Assembly: GCA_024663395.1 (NCBI GenBank)
Contig: JANFAH010000002.1
Span: forward strand, 3,348,001 to 3,412,000
DNA from: Pisolithus tinctorius
Lineage: Eukaryota; Basidiomycota; Agaricomycetes; Boletales; Pisolithaceae
Direction: 5' to 3'
Length of the DNA: 64,000 nt
Positions 32,946 to 43,742 of the stretch are shown here, in pieces. Positions within the stretch are counted from its first letter, which is position 1, and each line of letters opens with the position of its first letter. Position numbers and translations under genes: made by a program. The notes beneath the pieces are model-generated. The model was not told where the DNA came from, ran no database searches, and saw only the letters and a program-made list of their open reading frames with translations.

Positions 32946-33076
32946 GTATCCCCCTCTTGGAGCCAAGCCCATGAGGCTCCAATGAGAACAATGCTGAGAA
33001 TGAAATTTTTGTGTCTGACCTTGAAAACTGGTGGACTTAAGACTGGTCAACCTCTGGTTTGGTTCCTCACTACAAC

Positions 33077-33690
33077 ATGTCTATTTGCCAGTCCAGAACA
33101 CCATACAACCAAGATCTGTTGCCTGACCTGACCTGGGTGATGAGTGAAGAGCTGCAGGTGGGCAGCGATGATGATGACCAGGCCATCTGGGGAAAGTTGG
33201 CCAAGTGCAAGAGGCACAAAGTGAAGGCCCAAGAGGAAGCCCAGTTGGAGGCTGAGAGGCAAGAGCAGGCCCAGCTTGAGGAGGAACAGGCACATGCAGA
33301 GGGTGAGGGGCAGAGGGTAGAGGCTGTGTGCAAGGCTGAAGAGGCCAGGAAGGCAGCTGAGAGCCAGTGGCAGATGCCCTGGTGGGTGGCTTGACTGGGA
33401 CCAGGTCCAATGTTGAGGTGATGAGCCCTCAGTGAGTATTGTGATGATTATTACTGGTGTTCCTGGCTAACATTCCGCCAGCTGCCTTCATTGTGCCTGG
33501 AACAACATGCCCTGCCTGCACAGCACTGACAGCAGGAAAAGGCACATGGCATGCAACCAGTGCAATGAGCTCAAGGAGTGCTGCCAGTGGCCAGCCAAGG
33601 GCAAGACCAGTCAGGGAGCTGGCCCAGCTGCTGACAAGGGTAAGAGGAAGGCAGATGTGTGTAGAAAGATCTGTAGGCTACCTCAGTAGT
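33077..33690 (+). pseudogene. Accessory gene of A2 (antisense to the element)
   Basis: Third copy of the reverse-oriented gene, on the plus strand because A2 is on the minus. Exon 1 is 33077-33431 (MSIxxSRTPY start, GSDDDD acidic block, E/A/Q/R-rich coiled coil); a 50-bp intron, 33432-33481 (GTGAGT...CTAAC...CAG, phase 2), lies at the same position as in A1. Exon 2 gives C-LH-C-x6-C and C-NQ-C-NELKE-CC-QWP followed by the Lys-rich linker. A frameshift lies near the end of exon 1. Similarity to A1 ends at about 33657 (after KADV), and the ORF then runs by chance to TAG 33690. Confidence 0.7.
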
Positions 33691-34142
33691 GAACAAACTA
33701 CTGAGAGTATTACTGTACCTGTAGGCTACTGCAGGATGTCAGTATAGTAGAATACTTGTAATATAAACAGACTTACCCTCAGTAGTGAACAAACTACTGA
33801 GGGAATACTAGTAGAAAATACTACAAGTATGTGCGCTATTTCAGCTTATGTAAGCAGCCAAAACATCGCACAGTGGTCAAGTACCACAGGGGCACTTTAT
33901 GTTCCAACAATGTGACACTTCAGTCAACCCCCCTCAGAGACCTATTAGGTCTGGAGATTTTGATATAAGTATTAACCTAATAGGTGTCATTTTGTTGGGA
34001 ATTCCCAACTTTTGGGGATTCTCCACCACCATTCCTGGAGATTCTCCAGGGCAGCACTTTAATATGGTTGGAGAAAATGTTTTCTCTGTAATATATATAT
34101 ATTATACATCAAATGAAAGGGTAGCTGGGGGCCAAATTGGAC
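33658..34142. other. AT-rich unassigned sequence with hairpins
   Basis: Contains two copies of a palindromic motif, CTCAGTAG-loop-CTACTGAG: 33682-33705 with an 8-bp stem and 33776-33803 with an 11-bp stem. Further palindromes are GTTGGGAATTCCCAAC (about 33997-34012) and GACCTATTAGGTC (about 33940). No ORF. It may be the end of an unrecognised element. Confidence 0.4.
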
Positions 34143-34423
34143 TTTCTCCAGGCTAAATAGACCCCCTTTCCAGGTTGATCCTGGGCTTTCCCCAGGCTAA
34201 ATAGACCTGCTTTCCAGGTTGTCCTGGGCTTTCCCCAGGCTAAATAGACCTGCTTTCCAGGTTGTCCTGGGCTTTCCCCAGGCTAAATAGACCTGCTTTC
34301 CAGGTTGAACCTGGGATTTCCCCAGGCTAAATAGACCTACATTCTAGGCTGACCTGGGTTTCCCCAGGCTAAATAGACCTGCTTTCCAGGCAGAACATGG
34401 GCTTCCCATAGGCTAATTAGATG
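34143..34423. repeat. 43-44 bp tandem repeat, about 6.5 copies
   Basis: Unit of the form TTTCCCCAGGCTAAATAGAC + CTGCTTTCCAGGTTGTCCTGGGC. Copies begin near 34143, 34187, 34230, 34273, 34317, 34360 and 34403 (partial). The second and third units are identical, so expansion is recent. CCAGG/CCTGG pairs inside each unit can form a short stem. It truncates F2 gag. Confidence 0.85.
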
Positions 34424-34794
34424 TCTGTACATAGTACAGCCAACTCATGGTGTTCTTCTGGTCTCCATCAAAATCAGATGGAACACCAATCTTCAATTCT
34501 GTGGCTTTGACTGTGGCAGTGGCAGTCATCGCCTTCAATGATGAACCAGACATTGTATTCTGGGGGTGGGGGTGTAGGAAGTGTGGTGGTGGGTACTGGT
34601 GGGATAGGAGTACCAAGTATGGCGAGCAACAAAGTGAAAAGGTTCAAGAGGATACCTGAGGTAAACCCTCTATCTGGTTGTTCTGGTTCATTGGAGGAGG
34701 TGTCAGTGACAGTGCTCTCTTGTTCTTCATCAGATGACGATTCTTCATGAGTGGGTTGCAATGGCACCCAACATTGGTTGTTTTGGGGGTTCAT
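34424..34794 (-). pseudogene. F2 gag N-terminal fragment
   Basis: Minus-strand gag starting at ATG 34794 (MNPQNNQ), the same protein as F1 gag: EESSSDEEQ, IPPVPTTTLPTP, then after a one-base frameshift MSGSSLKAM and FDGDQKNTMSWLYYVQT. It is cut at 34424 by the tandem repeat. Confidence 0.78.
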
Positions 34795-34848
34795 GGTGGT
34801 ACACTAAACAGTGACCAATTTGGCCAGAGGCTGGTAGACTTGAGCTTT

Positions 34849-35300
34849 TGTTATGCTCAACCGAAGTCAAGACATAGGGAGAGCTCAAACACAGACAATG
34901 GGTTTCTACTGAGCAATGGCTGCAGTAACCTTTGTAAACAATGAAGGATTTATTCAATGCCAGTAAGAGTGGTCCAGGTAAGGGACACTGAGAGTGAAGT
35001 TCTGAGGACTACTGCATATGATTGAGCAGCTCAAGTCTGGGGTTCCAGGACTTGAGCCAGCAGGCTAAATACTACAAGGAAATGGACCATGAGGCATCTG
35101 CATGTAACAAGGTAACTACACTATTGGTTGAACAATAACGACACATGTCCTAAGCATGTAAGGAGCAAATAACGCTAGTGGTGGAAATAGAGAGCCATCA
35201 GATCAGAGAGAAGACAGCTTTAAAAGGAAAGATGGTCCAATGGATAAAGCACAGGGTAAACATACAGTGAAAAGAGGAAAAACAGGGGTGAAATGTAACA
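34849..35300 (-). repeat. F2 5' LTR
   Basis: 452 bp, TGTTACAT...GCATAACA in element orientation, 54 bp upstream of the F2 gag ATG, the same arrangement as F1. Confidence 0.75.
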
Positions 35301-35381
35301 ATGAAGCTTCCAAGGACAAGCATACCTCCACTTGCCCACATGGGTGAATGGTCAGAGGTCTATGTTGCCAAGTCAGGAGGT

Positions 35382-35851
35382 ACTTCATACATGGAATGTG
35401 CTACTCTATTCTCCCGCTGTTGATGGAGAGCATTTTCTGTGATTTTTGAAGGAGCATGTCATAAGTGAATCGTCTTCAAGCCTGTACATGCTAATCTATC
35501 CAACAGATGCCTTTCACCAACCCATATCCTGGCCCCTGCAGTGTTATTATTATGGACAACTGCCACATTCACCATGGTGAAGAAATTCACAAGTTAGTTG
35601 AAGATATGCATCATACATCACTATCAATCAATTGATGTTTCTTCTGCTGACATCTCACAGTTTGCAAGTTGATCTATCTCCTGCCATACTCACCAGACTA
35701 CAACCCCATTGAGCAAGCATTTTATATGATCAAGGCATATTTGTGTTGCCACTCGGACAACCTATCAATGATGGCAATTGTTCATGCATGTCAAAGTATT
35801 ATGCCTGAAAAGGCTGAGGGTTATTTCCACATGTCTGGGTACATAGTGTAG
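35382..35851 (+). pseudogene. Tc1/IS630-type transposase, C-terminal half
   Basis: DDE transposase relic. YSILP, then NPYPGP, the second catalytic Asp in SVIIMDNCHIHHGEEIHKL, a probable small intron around 35605-35656 (ends TCTCACAG), then LIYLLPYSPDYNPIEQAF with the third catalytic acid, and a typical end (ACQSIMPEKAEGYFHMSGY) to TAG 35851. Stops upstream of 35500 show decay. The N-terminal DNA-binding half is absent, probably lost at the F2 LTR border (35300). No terminal repeats identified. Confidence 0.8.
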
Positions 35852-36019
35852 TGACTGTATTGCTGTGTCTAAGTAGATTCCCCCCTTCAATTACCAGTTG
35901 ATTTTGTGTGTGGGTTCAACATAGTATGAATGTGAAAAACAGCCTCTAGGCCAACATTGCAATTAATATGATACCTATGTATATGACATAGGCGTTACAC
36001 AAAGCAAGATATGTAGGCA

Positions 36020-37518
36020 TTATGTAGAAAAAATGTCGTCCTCTGATTCCTCCCCAGTCTCATCGACAACGAAACCCCAGGGCACAGGTAACCACTGATC
36101 TTGACTCTTGCAGTGATAATAAAGGTCATAGTCGAGCAGGGCCAGCTTGCTACCATCATCATCTTTGTTGATCGTCGTCGGAGATGCTGTGAAATGAGAC
36201 CCACCACTGTCCTTGAATCGCTTCTCATACATGATCTTCTTCAATGGCCTGGTGGGTGGGGATGAGGCTTGGCCCACTCACTCATTGCCTGATGATGCCC
36301 CAGTGTCACTATGCTTCCTCTTCACATCAGGACCATTCCACCAAAGTAAACTTCCCTTCTTGAGATGAATGGTGTCACCAGTGGTGATACCAGCCCTAGT
36401 GAGTGTCTGGTCATTGATATCCATGAGGATGTCAGGCCCAATCAACTGGAGTTCAAGTTCCTGTTCATAGAGGGTGGCATTGTGAACACCAAGGTTCATT
36501 TCAGCATAGTGAAGAAAGCAGGAGAGATGAGATGGAGATGGGATGGGTGGTGAAATGGGAGGATCTGGTGGCACACATGTGGGTGTTGCAGGAGGCAGAA
36601 CTGGAGAAGTGTGGGCTCTAGGTACACTGGGTGACAGGAAGCCAGAGTTTGCAAGCATCTGAAGAAGGAGAACACTGGTAATAGAGTTGATGTCAATATT
36701 TTGTGATGCCTGGGCTTGCACTTTGTGGGCTGGATGCAAAAATGGCACTTTGTTGCTCCAATTGAAAGACTCAAGGTTTTGGGGAACTGACAACATAGCT
36801 TGCCCTTCATCCTACAGATAGTTTAGGGATAGAATGTTCATGAGTAGCAAAGAACTTCCCAATGCACAGCACCAGTCCAGTACCATGGCAGGTGAAAGGG
36901 GGATTGGCCCCACTGGCCTGACGTAAGTCATTCCCTCATTGTTCTCATTCTTGTACTGGCTCAGGAGTTTCATGCGCCACCAGGCAAGGTGCATATCAAG
37001 GTCTGAATGTTTCTTCTTTCCACTATCCTCACCAGATGAATTGCTCTTGTCTCCAGAGCCATCAATAGTCGGAAGTTTCTCCACATGTTTTGTATTGACA
37101 TAGATCTTTGTTGGGCCAGGGTGAATGCTACAAATCCTCTTGACCATATCCTTGTAGTCGACTTTGTTATTGACATTGATCGCATTACTGACAGCTTGGT
37201 TAAGGTAAAGCATGGTTAGCACAGATTTACAGAGTGAGAAATGACTTACCTCTGCACTTTGGGCAGTACAAACTTGAAGGGAAAATGTTTACTGCTTGAG
37301 ACCCTATATTGTCCTTGACCATGCTTGTCCAGTACATGTTGTAGAAAATCAAGGTAGTTAGTATCATTGACAGCAAAAGTAAGCTCTTTTTTCTTCATGG
37401 TCGCTTTTGGTGTGGTCTTTCCCTTCTCCTTTTTCTTGGGTCCATAGACAGAAAGCAAGATTGTGAAAGAATGTAATTTTTCTGTGTAAGGAGTGGGGGA
37501 TTGCGACGGCAATGACAT
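36020..37518 (-). CDS. Three-exon gene with a SAM-like segment (unknown function)
   Basis: Gene model: exon 1 37518-37250 (MSLPSQ start; in-frame ATGs at 37539 and 37584 are alternatives), intron 37249-37188 (GTAAGT...CAG), exon 2 37187-36884, intron 36883-36812 (GTACTG...CTAAAC...TAG), exon 3 36811-36020; phases agree and about 454 codons result. Exon 2 includes KVDYKDMVKRICSIHPGP. Exon 3 has a Pro-rich linker, then a helical FLHYAEMNLGV...LELQLIGPDIL...RAGITTGDTIHLKKG segment that resembles a SAM domain, and a C-terminus with LDYDLYYHCKSQDQWLPVPWGF. TGA at 36278-36280 is the only stop, consistent with CGA to TGA. It converges on the transposase relic. It looks like a recurrent basidiomycete family, perhaps transposon-associated. 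Confidence 0.65.
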
Positions 37519-37584
37519 GTTGAAAAACAAGTCTGCCATAAGGACAAAGTCTAAGTACATGCTTACAGTACACAATGTTACCAT

Positions 37585-37701
37585 AGAGGTGGTTTCAGGG
37601 TCCTATCCCAGCTATATCCAAACAGACTAATTGTCAAACAGATTTTCCACATTGTTTTGCAAACAGCTGTAACAAGTCTGGCTCTATGTTTGTTACCCTA
37701 G
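37585..37701. repeat. Junction sequence with a G LTR fragment
   Basis: 37670-37701 matches the inside of the G LTR (ACAAGTCTGGCTCTATG...GTTACCCT) and abuts D2. Bases 37585-37669 show nothing recognisable. The G break point matches that of G3 at 30197 but in reverse orientation. Confidence 0.6.
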
Positions 37702-38546
37702 TGTGAGTTGAAGTGTGGAAAGCTGGTGAAAACCAACCAAAACCAACACCAAAGACAAATATGAGTGAGTGGTGGTTTACCTCCACAGAACCTGGAGGGC
37801 AGAAGAATCTAATGTGGGGGAATTTCAATGGCAGGTGCTCCTAGTGCAAGTCAATGATGAGTTACACAGGAACAGATGAGTAAGTGATGACTAGTCAGGG
37901 GATGCTGAATGGAGTGAAGGTATTCAGCTGAAAGGACTCCTAGTGCAAGTCAATGATGAGTTATGCAGGAGGGGACAGATTAGTGATGACTGGGAGAGGG
38001 ATGATGCTCCTGGCACAAGTCATTGATGAGTTATGCAGGAGAAGATGAATGACTAAGTGAAAGTTGCTGACTAAGCACTGATGATGCTGATGAAGGCAGA
38101 TAGACCCCTTCATGGAGCCTCAACTACCAATGATATGAATGAAGACAGATAGACTCTGCTGAATGAGCCTCAACTGTCGACAATGAGTTATGCCTGAGAG
38201 AGAGCTGAACTGACTGACTGAATGCTTCTGGATTGCTTGGGGTGTAGCTAAGTACATGGGGGTTTATATACTGTGGGGGGAATGCAGCTTGTGACAAACA
38301 AGGCACAAATGCTTGGTAAGTAATGAGTAAGGACTGAGTGATCATAATGAGTAAGCAAGAAATGAAAATAAGCAAGCAAGGAAGATTGGTAAGTATTGGC
38401 AATGAACAAGTCAAGGACAGTCAAAATATCACAGAATGAGTCAAATAGAGTCAGAAACTGGGTAAGCACACTGATATCACATTAGGGGGTGGCAATGCAA
38501 GTCAGATCTCAGTGGAGACATCACTAGATCCAAAGATGGCATGACA

Positions 38547-40023
38547 TGTCATGACCATGTGTTCATCCTAAGTCCTCACTTACTCTGCACCCTTTTCCAC
38601 CAGTCATTCACTCACTCTGCACCAACTCTGCCCACCTTCTATCATTTATGAACCATCTCTGCTCTGACTGCTGTTGGACATGTTCTGCTCTCCTACCAGA
38701 CCATATGGACCATCCTCTGAGGAGTCATGTGACCACCCTTTGGACTTCTCCCTGACAGTGCACAGTCAGGTACTCCGCAGCATGCACACCACATGGTCCA
38801 GCACCTGGACTGTTCCCTTTTTGAGATGTACTGTGTTACCCATTCATATGTCCTCCATCTACCCCTCATTTGTTGTCTAGGAAGTTTTACTTGAAATTTT
38901 ACAAGTCTCCATTTGTCAGTTCCAATTCCGATTACTGTACCTCCGTAGTAGTATAAAAGCATGTATCATACTCTGCTGTTCTTCAGTACAAATGTCAACT
39001 TAGTTCCTACTCCCTCTGTCTCTGACTTCTGCCTGTTGGAGTTATCTCTGACTCTCTGTCTGTACTCTCCCTCTGAAATACAAGGGCTGAGATCATGCAA
39101 GGGGGTAGTGCACGAGCTAAACCTGTCATAACCATGCATTCACTCTAGGTCCTTACTCACTCCACACCATCTTCCACCAGTCATTCACTCACTCCACACC
39201 AACTCTGCCCAACTTCTGTTGGTTATGAGCTATCTCTGCTCCAACTGCTGTCAGACTTGTGTTGCTCTCCTACCAGACCGAGTGGACTGTTCTCTGAGGG
39301 GTCATGTGACTACCTTCAGACTTCTCCCTGACAGCGTGCAGTCAGGTACTCCATAGTGCATGCACTGCATGGTCCAGCACCTGGACTGTTTCCTTTTCTG
39401 GATGTTCTATGTTACCCACTCATATGTCCTCCGTCTACCCTTCATTCATTGTCTGGGAAGTTTTACTTGAAAATTTATGAGTCTCCATATGTCAGTTCCA
39501 ATTCCGGTTACTGTACCTCCATAGTAGTATAAAAGCATGTATCATACTCCACCATTCCTCAGTACAAATATCAACTTAGTTCCTACTCCTTCTGTCTTTG
39601 ACTTCTGCCTGTCAGAGTTATCTCCAACTCTCTGTCTGTACTCTCCCTCTGAAATATGAGGGCTGAGATCATGCAAGGGGGTAGTGCACGAGCTAAACCC
39701 GACACCCTCACTCTGCTCTGCCTTTGCCTCAGCGGACTTTGTTCCTGCCAACACTCCACTAGTCAGAGTTCTGCTCTCTTGTGTCAGACTTGCTTCCAAA
39801 CCCTTCTCTAGACCTTATATAGCATTGGAGTTGGTTGGAGTAGGCCTGGACTTGACAAAACCCAATGCCCTCACTCTGCTCTGCCTTTGCATTGGCAGAC
39901 TTCATTCCTGCCACCAACACTCTGCCAGTCAGAGTTCTGTTTTCTTGTGTCGGACTTGCTTCTGAACCCTTCTCCAGACCTTGTCAAGCATCAGAGTTGG
40001 TCAGAGTAGGCCTGGACTTGACA
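38547..40023 (+). repeat. Solo C-family LTR C4 (outer)
   Basis: TGTCATGACC...GGACTTGACA with TSD TGACA (38542-38546 and 40024-40028). About 738 bp once the nested copy is removed. Confidence 0.9.
39124..39857 (+). repeat. Solo C-family LTR C4b nested in C4
   Basis: 734 bp, TSD AAACC (39119-39123 and 39858-39862). A C LTR inside a C LTR, each with its own duplication. Confidence 0.92.
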
Positions 40024-40397
40024 TGACAGATGGATGGTGTTTCCAGACAGGGAAGTATTAACTCCAGAACTGAAGGGCATGGGTCAGGTGTCAAAGGGGC
40101 TAGGGTGTTGGGGGTCTGTGGGGCAATGGGAGCATAAGTGATCATGTCTCCCATCCTTTCATCCTCTCAGCAAAGTTAACAAAAACTTCATGAATGGGGG
40201 TCTGATGGAGGAGGAGAAGGGGGGACATCTTCTGCTGGATCTTGCAGTAAGAAGGCAAGATGCACATCATACTTGTCATGGATGCAATCAGGGAGGATGG
40301 AGAACAGTAGATTATGCTGCAGCTGTTGAAATGTGGGGAGAACAATGGACAAGATTGGAATAAAGACAGTGCAGGGAGCAGGGAGGAATGATCCATA

Positions 40398-41985
40398 CAG
40401 TGGCTCAAAAAAGTGTCCCAATGTTGGGTGGATTTGGAAAGAGTTGAGATTTATGAGAGAGCCAATAGGAATTAGTTGCAACTCCTGCAGGACCAAAGGT
40501 ATTACTAACTGTTGCCTTGAAAAAAAGGGCTTTCTTATGTAATTCAGTTGACATGGCACCAAGATATGACCATTTTAAAATGACATGTCATTGGGACACT
40601 TTTTTGAGCATGATGTTGTCAGTCATTATTTAGTAAATAACATAAAGATTTGACAACTTCTGAGGGATTTTGTGCTTCAATCCTAACTGATTATGTAATG
40701 TACATAATCCTGAGCCATAAAAATGGCTTGGGTCCCACTCAGTTAACCCTACTTCACCATGAAATGCATTTTTGCCTCTGCTAGAGCAAATATCCATCTT
40801 CTTTCTGAATCTGGCTTTTCCACTCATTAAATCTCCTCTACAACTGGTCAGGGGAGCTCTACTGTGGCCAGGGTCATCAAAGAGTTCCAGCTAGATTAAG
40901 GGAAACCTCAAACTAGGACATCCTTACCAGCCTTCTTCTCCTGGCAGAGGAGAATAGTTTCTAGTATGACCTCTGGAAGAGCTGAAAATGCTGTCCAGGC
41001 TACCCATATAATGTGTGTGGCCCTATCCTCTCCTCTCACTTCCCAAATTGTTTGCAGTGTGCTCAATTTTGCATCCCTGAAGGTGATTTGTCAAGCAGGA
41101 AATGCCACTCTTGTCTTGCAAGCACATACAACAGTGACTTGCCTTTGCTCTTAAGCACTAAAACTGGACTGTGGATGACTGTGCTGGGGTCATCTGGTCA
41201 GTTGAGCCCAAGATCATTAGTATTGGACCAGATGGAAGGAAATTTGTGTGCAAAGTGGTAGGGAAGTGTTTGCAGGATAATTCTCCAGCTTGACTATGGC
41301 CTTCAGGGATGCAGAATTGAACACACTGCAAACAATTTGGGAAGTGAGAGGAGAGGATAGGGCCACACACATTATATGGGTAGCCTGGACAGCATTTTCA
41401 GCTCTTCCAGAGGTCATACTAGAAACTATTCTCCTCTGCCAGGAGAAGAAGGCTGGTAAGGATGTCCTAGTTTGAGGTTTCCCTTAATCTAGCTGGAACT
41501 CTTTGATGACCCTGGCCACAGTAGAGCTCCCCTGACCAGTTGTAGAGGAGATTTAATGAGTGGAAAAGCCAGATTCAGAAAGAAGATGGATATTTGCTCT
41601 AGCAGAGGCAAAAATGCATTTCATGGTGAAGTAGGGTTAACTGAGTGGGACCCAAGCCATTTTTATGGCTCAGGATTATGTACATTACATAATCAGTTAG
41701 GATTGAAGCACAAAATCCCTCAGAAGTTGTCAAATCTTTATGTTATTTACTAAATAATGACTGACAACATCATGCTCAAAAAAGTGTCCCAATGACATGT
41801 CATTTTAAAATGGTCATATCTTGGTGCCATGTCAACTGAATTACATAAGAAAGCCCTTTTTTTCAAGGCAACAGTTAGTAATACCTTTGGTCCTGCAGGA
41901 GTTGCAACTAATTCCTATTGGCTCTCTCATAAATCTCAACTCTTTCCAAATCCACCCAACATTGGGACACTTTTTTGAGCCACTG
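40398..41985. mobile_element. Tc1/mariner-type foldback element 2
   Basis: 1,588 bp, CAGTGGCTCAAAAAAGTG...CACTG with TA on both sides (40396-40397 and 41986-41987). Arms of about 700 bp (40398-41100, 41283-41985) are almost perfect mirror images. The plus strand of the left arm encodes, in one frame, TVARVIKEFQL and SMTSGRAENAVQATHIM, like the paired helix-turn-helix DNA-binding half of a Tc1 transposase; the right arm encodes it on the other strand. D1 shows the empty site (CCATATGC). Confidence 0.88.
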
Positions 41986-42110
41986 TATGCTTCATCAACT
42001 GGGGAGACTGAAATGACCACATAAGACCTTTCTAACCAAGTGACAGACCTGAGCCAACCAAAGAACATCCTTCTGGAAGTCATGCTGATGAGGAGAACAT
42101 GCTGACCAAG

Positions 42111-42822
42111 TGTCAAGTCCAGGCCTACTCCGACCAACTCCAACACTAGACAAGGTCTGGGGAGAGGTTTGGAAGCAAGTCCAACACAAGAAAGCAGAAC
42201 TCTGACTGGCAGAGTGTTGGCAGAAACAAAGTCTGCTGAGGCAAAGGTGGAATGGAGTGAGGGCATTGGGTTTAGCTCATGGGCTACCCCCTTGCACGAT
42301 CTCAGCCCTTGTATTTCAGAGGGAGAGTACAGACAGAGAGTCAGAGATAACTCCAACAGGCAGAAGTCAGAGACAGAGGGAGTAGGAACTAAGTTGATAT
42401 TTGTACTGAAGAACAGTGGAGTATGATACATGCTTTTATACTACTATGGAGGTACAGTAATCAGAATCAGAACTGACATATGGAGACTCATAAATTTTCA
42501 AGTAAAACTTCCTAGATGACAAATGAAGGTAGATGGAGGACATACAAATGGGTAACACAGAACACCCCAAAAATGGAACAGTCCAGGTGCTGGACCATGC
42601 AGTGCATGTGCTGTCAGGGAGAAGTCCAAAGAGTAGTCACATGACTCCTCAGAGAGTGGTCTGCACAGTCTGGTTGAAGGGCAGTACAAGTCCGACAGCA
42701 GTTGGAGCAGAGACAGTTTGTAAACAATAGAAGGTGGGTAGAGTTGGTGCAGAGTGAGTGAATGACCAGCAGAAAAGGGTGCAGAGTTAGTGTGGATGCA
42801 GGATGAATGCACGGTCATGACA
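42111..42822 (-). repeat. Solo C-family LTR C5
   Basis: 712 bp, reverse-oriented, TSD CCAAG (42106-42110 and 42823-42827). Interrupts the D2 ORF. Confidence 0.92.
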
Positions 42823-43332
42823 CCAAGCTGCATGGGATGAGATGGGGCTGACAATGACAGAATGAACCAGGGGGTTTCAGGATTGAAGCTGGTTGGAATG
42901 CCTGGCAGATATATGTAGCCACTGTCTCTGGCAAATGAGACAAGCAAGATGATCAATGAAGAGGCAGCCATATTGATGGACTTAGTGAAATGAGCATCTG
43001 AAGGATGGAGTGCTGTAGAAATGTGTAGGGTGTGAGGATCCTCTCCAAATTTGGAAGGCAGAATCATGTGGCTGAGCACTTTAAGTGAGTGTGAGAACGG
43101 AGTCAATATCTTTGGAAATGGCAGAGATACGATGAAAACCAGAATGCCATACATGGGCACTAAAAACTTTTAATGCACACTTAACTTGCTTCCTCTTTTC
43201 TCTTTAGCACTGATGACTCATTCTTGTGCAAAGGATGACTGCTCATGTCCAGCAGTCTTTCTATGCATGAGGCCTTTAGTCTTCATCTGCATTGCATGGG
43301 CATTGCACACAACTTGTCAATGAGTTAGGCAG

Positions 43333-43732
43333 TGAAGCAACCAAAGACAAGAGTCTTCTCAGCTATCACTTCAAACCAGAGAGCTTGGGAGTAGAACCCA
43401 TTGAATGAGGACTAGGCTCAAAATGAACTAGATTAGAGAAACTGGCTATGACAAATGACAGGACTTATATACTGCCTTACTGTTTGTACATACTGCCACA
43501 AGAGAATGTTCTAGCAAGAAGCAAACAAAAGAGAGAACTACACTACTGGATGAATGCGAACATGCATTAGCAACAAGGCACAGCCTTACTAAGTATCATG
43601 TAAGCGTGAAAGAGTAACTTAAAAGGAAATGTCCGAGATGACTAAGCATCCCTAAAGCGGAACCCTAACCAGGGAGTGGATATATATGGAGAACTAGGAA
43701 ATGCGGAAGCAAAAAGTCTACTGGTCATTACA
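43333..43732 (-). repeat. H 3' LTR, minus orientation
   Basis: 400 bp, TGTAATGACC...GCTTCA in element orientation, next to a purine tract (AGGAGGGGATAG, 43733-43745, minus). Flank GGCAG (43328-43332). Confidence 0.9.
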
Positions 43733-43742
43733 CTATCCCCTC

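Larger units (their letters stand above)
37702..43332 (-). repeat. D2: 1.75-kb D unit filled with insertions
   Basis: Pieces 37702-38546, 40029-40397, 41986-42110 and 42828-43332 align in order with D1 and D3. Starts TGTGAGTTG (37702) on the plus strand; flanked by CTAG (37698-37701). Contains a minus-strand TATATAAAC near 38267. Insertions: C4, C4b, foldback 2 and C5. The D ORF is present but cut by C5 and foldback 2. It ends at GGCAG against the H LTR. Confidence 0.75.

Noticed and set aside
34143..34423. CRISPR array
   Set aside because: The 43-bp units are contiguous with no variable spacers, in a fungal repeat region.
42498..43160. 220-codon minus ORF as one protein
   Set aside because: A fusion of the D2 ORF with the antisense of solo LTR C5 across the insertion border.
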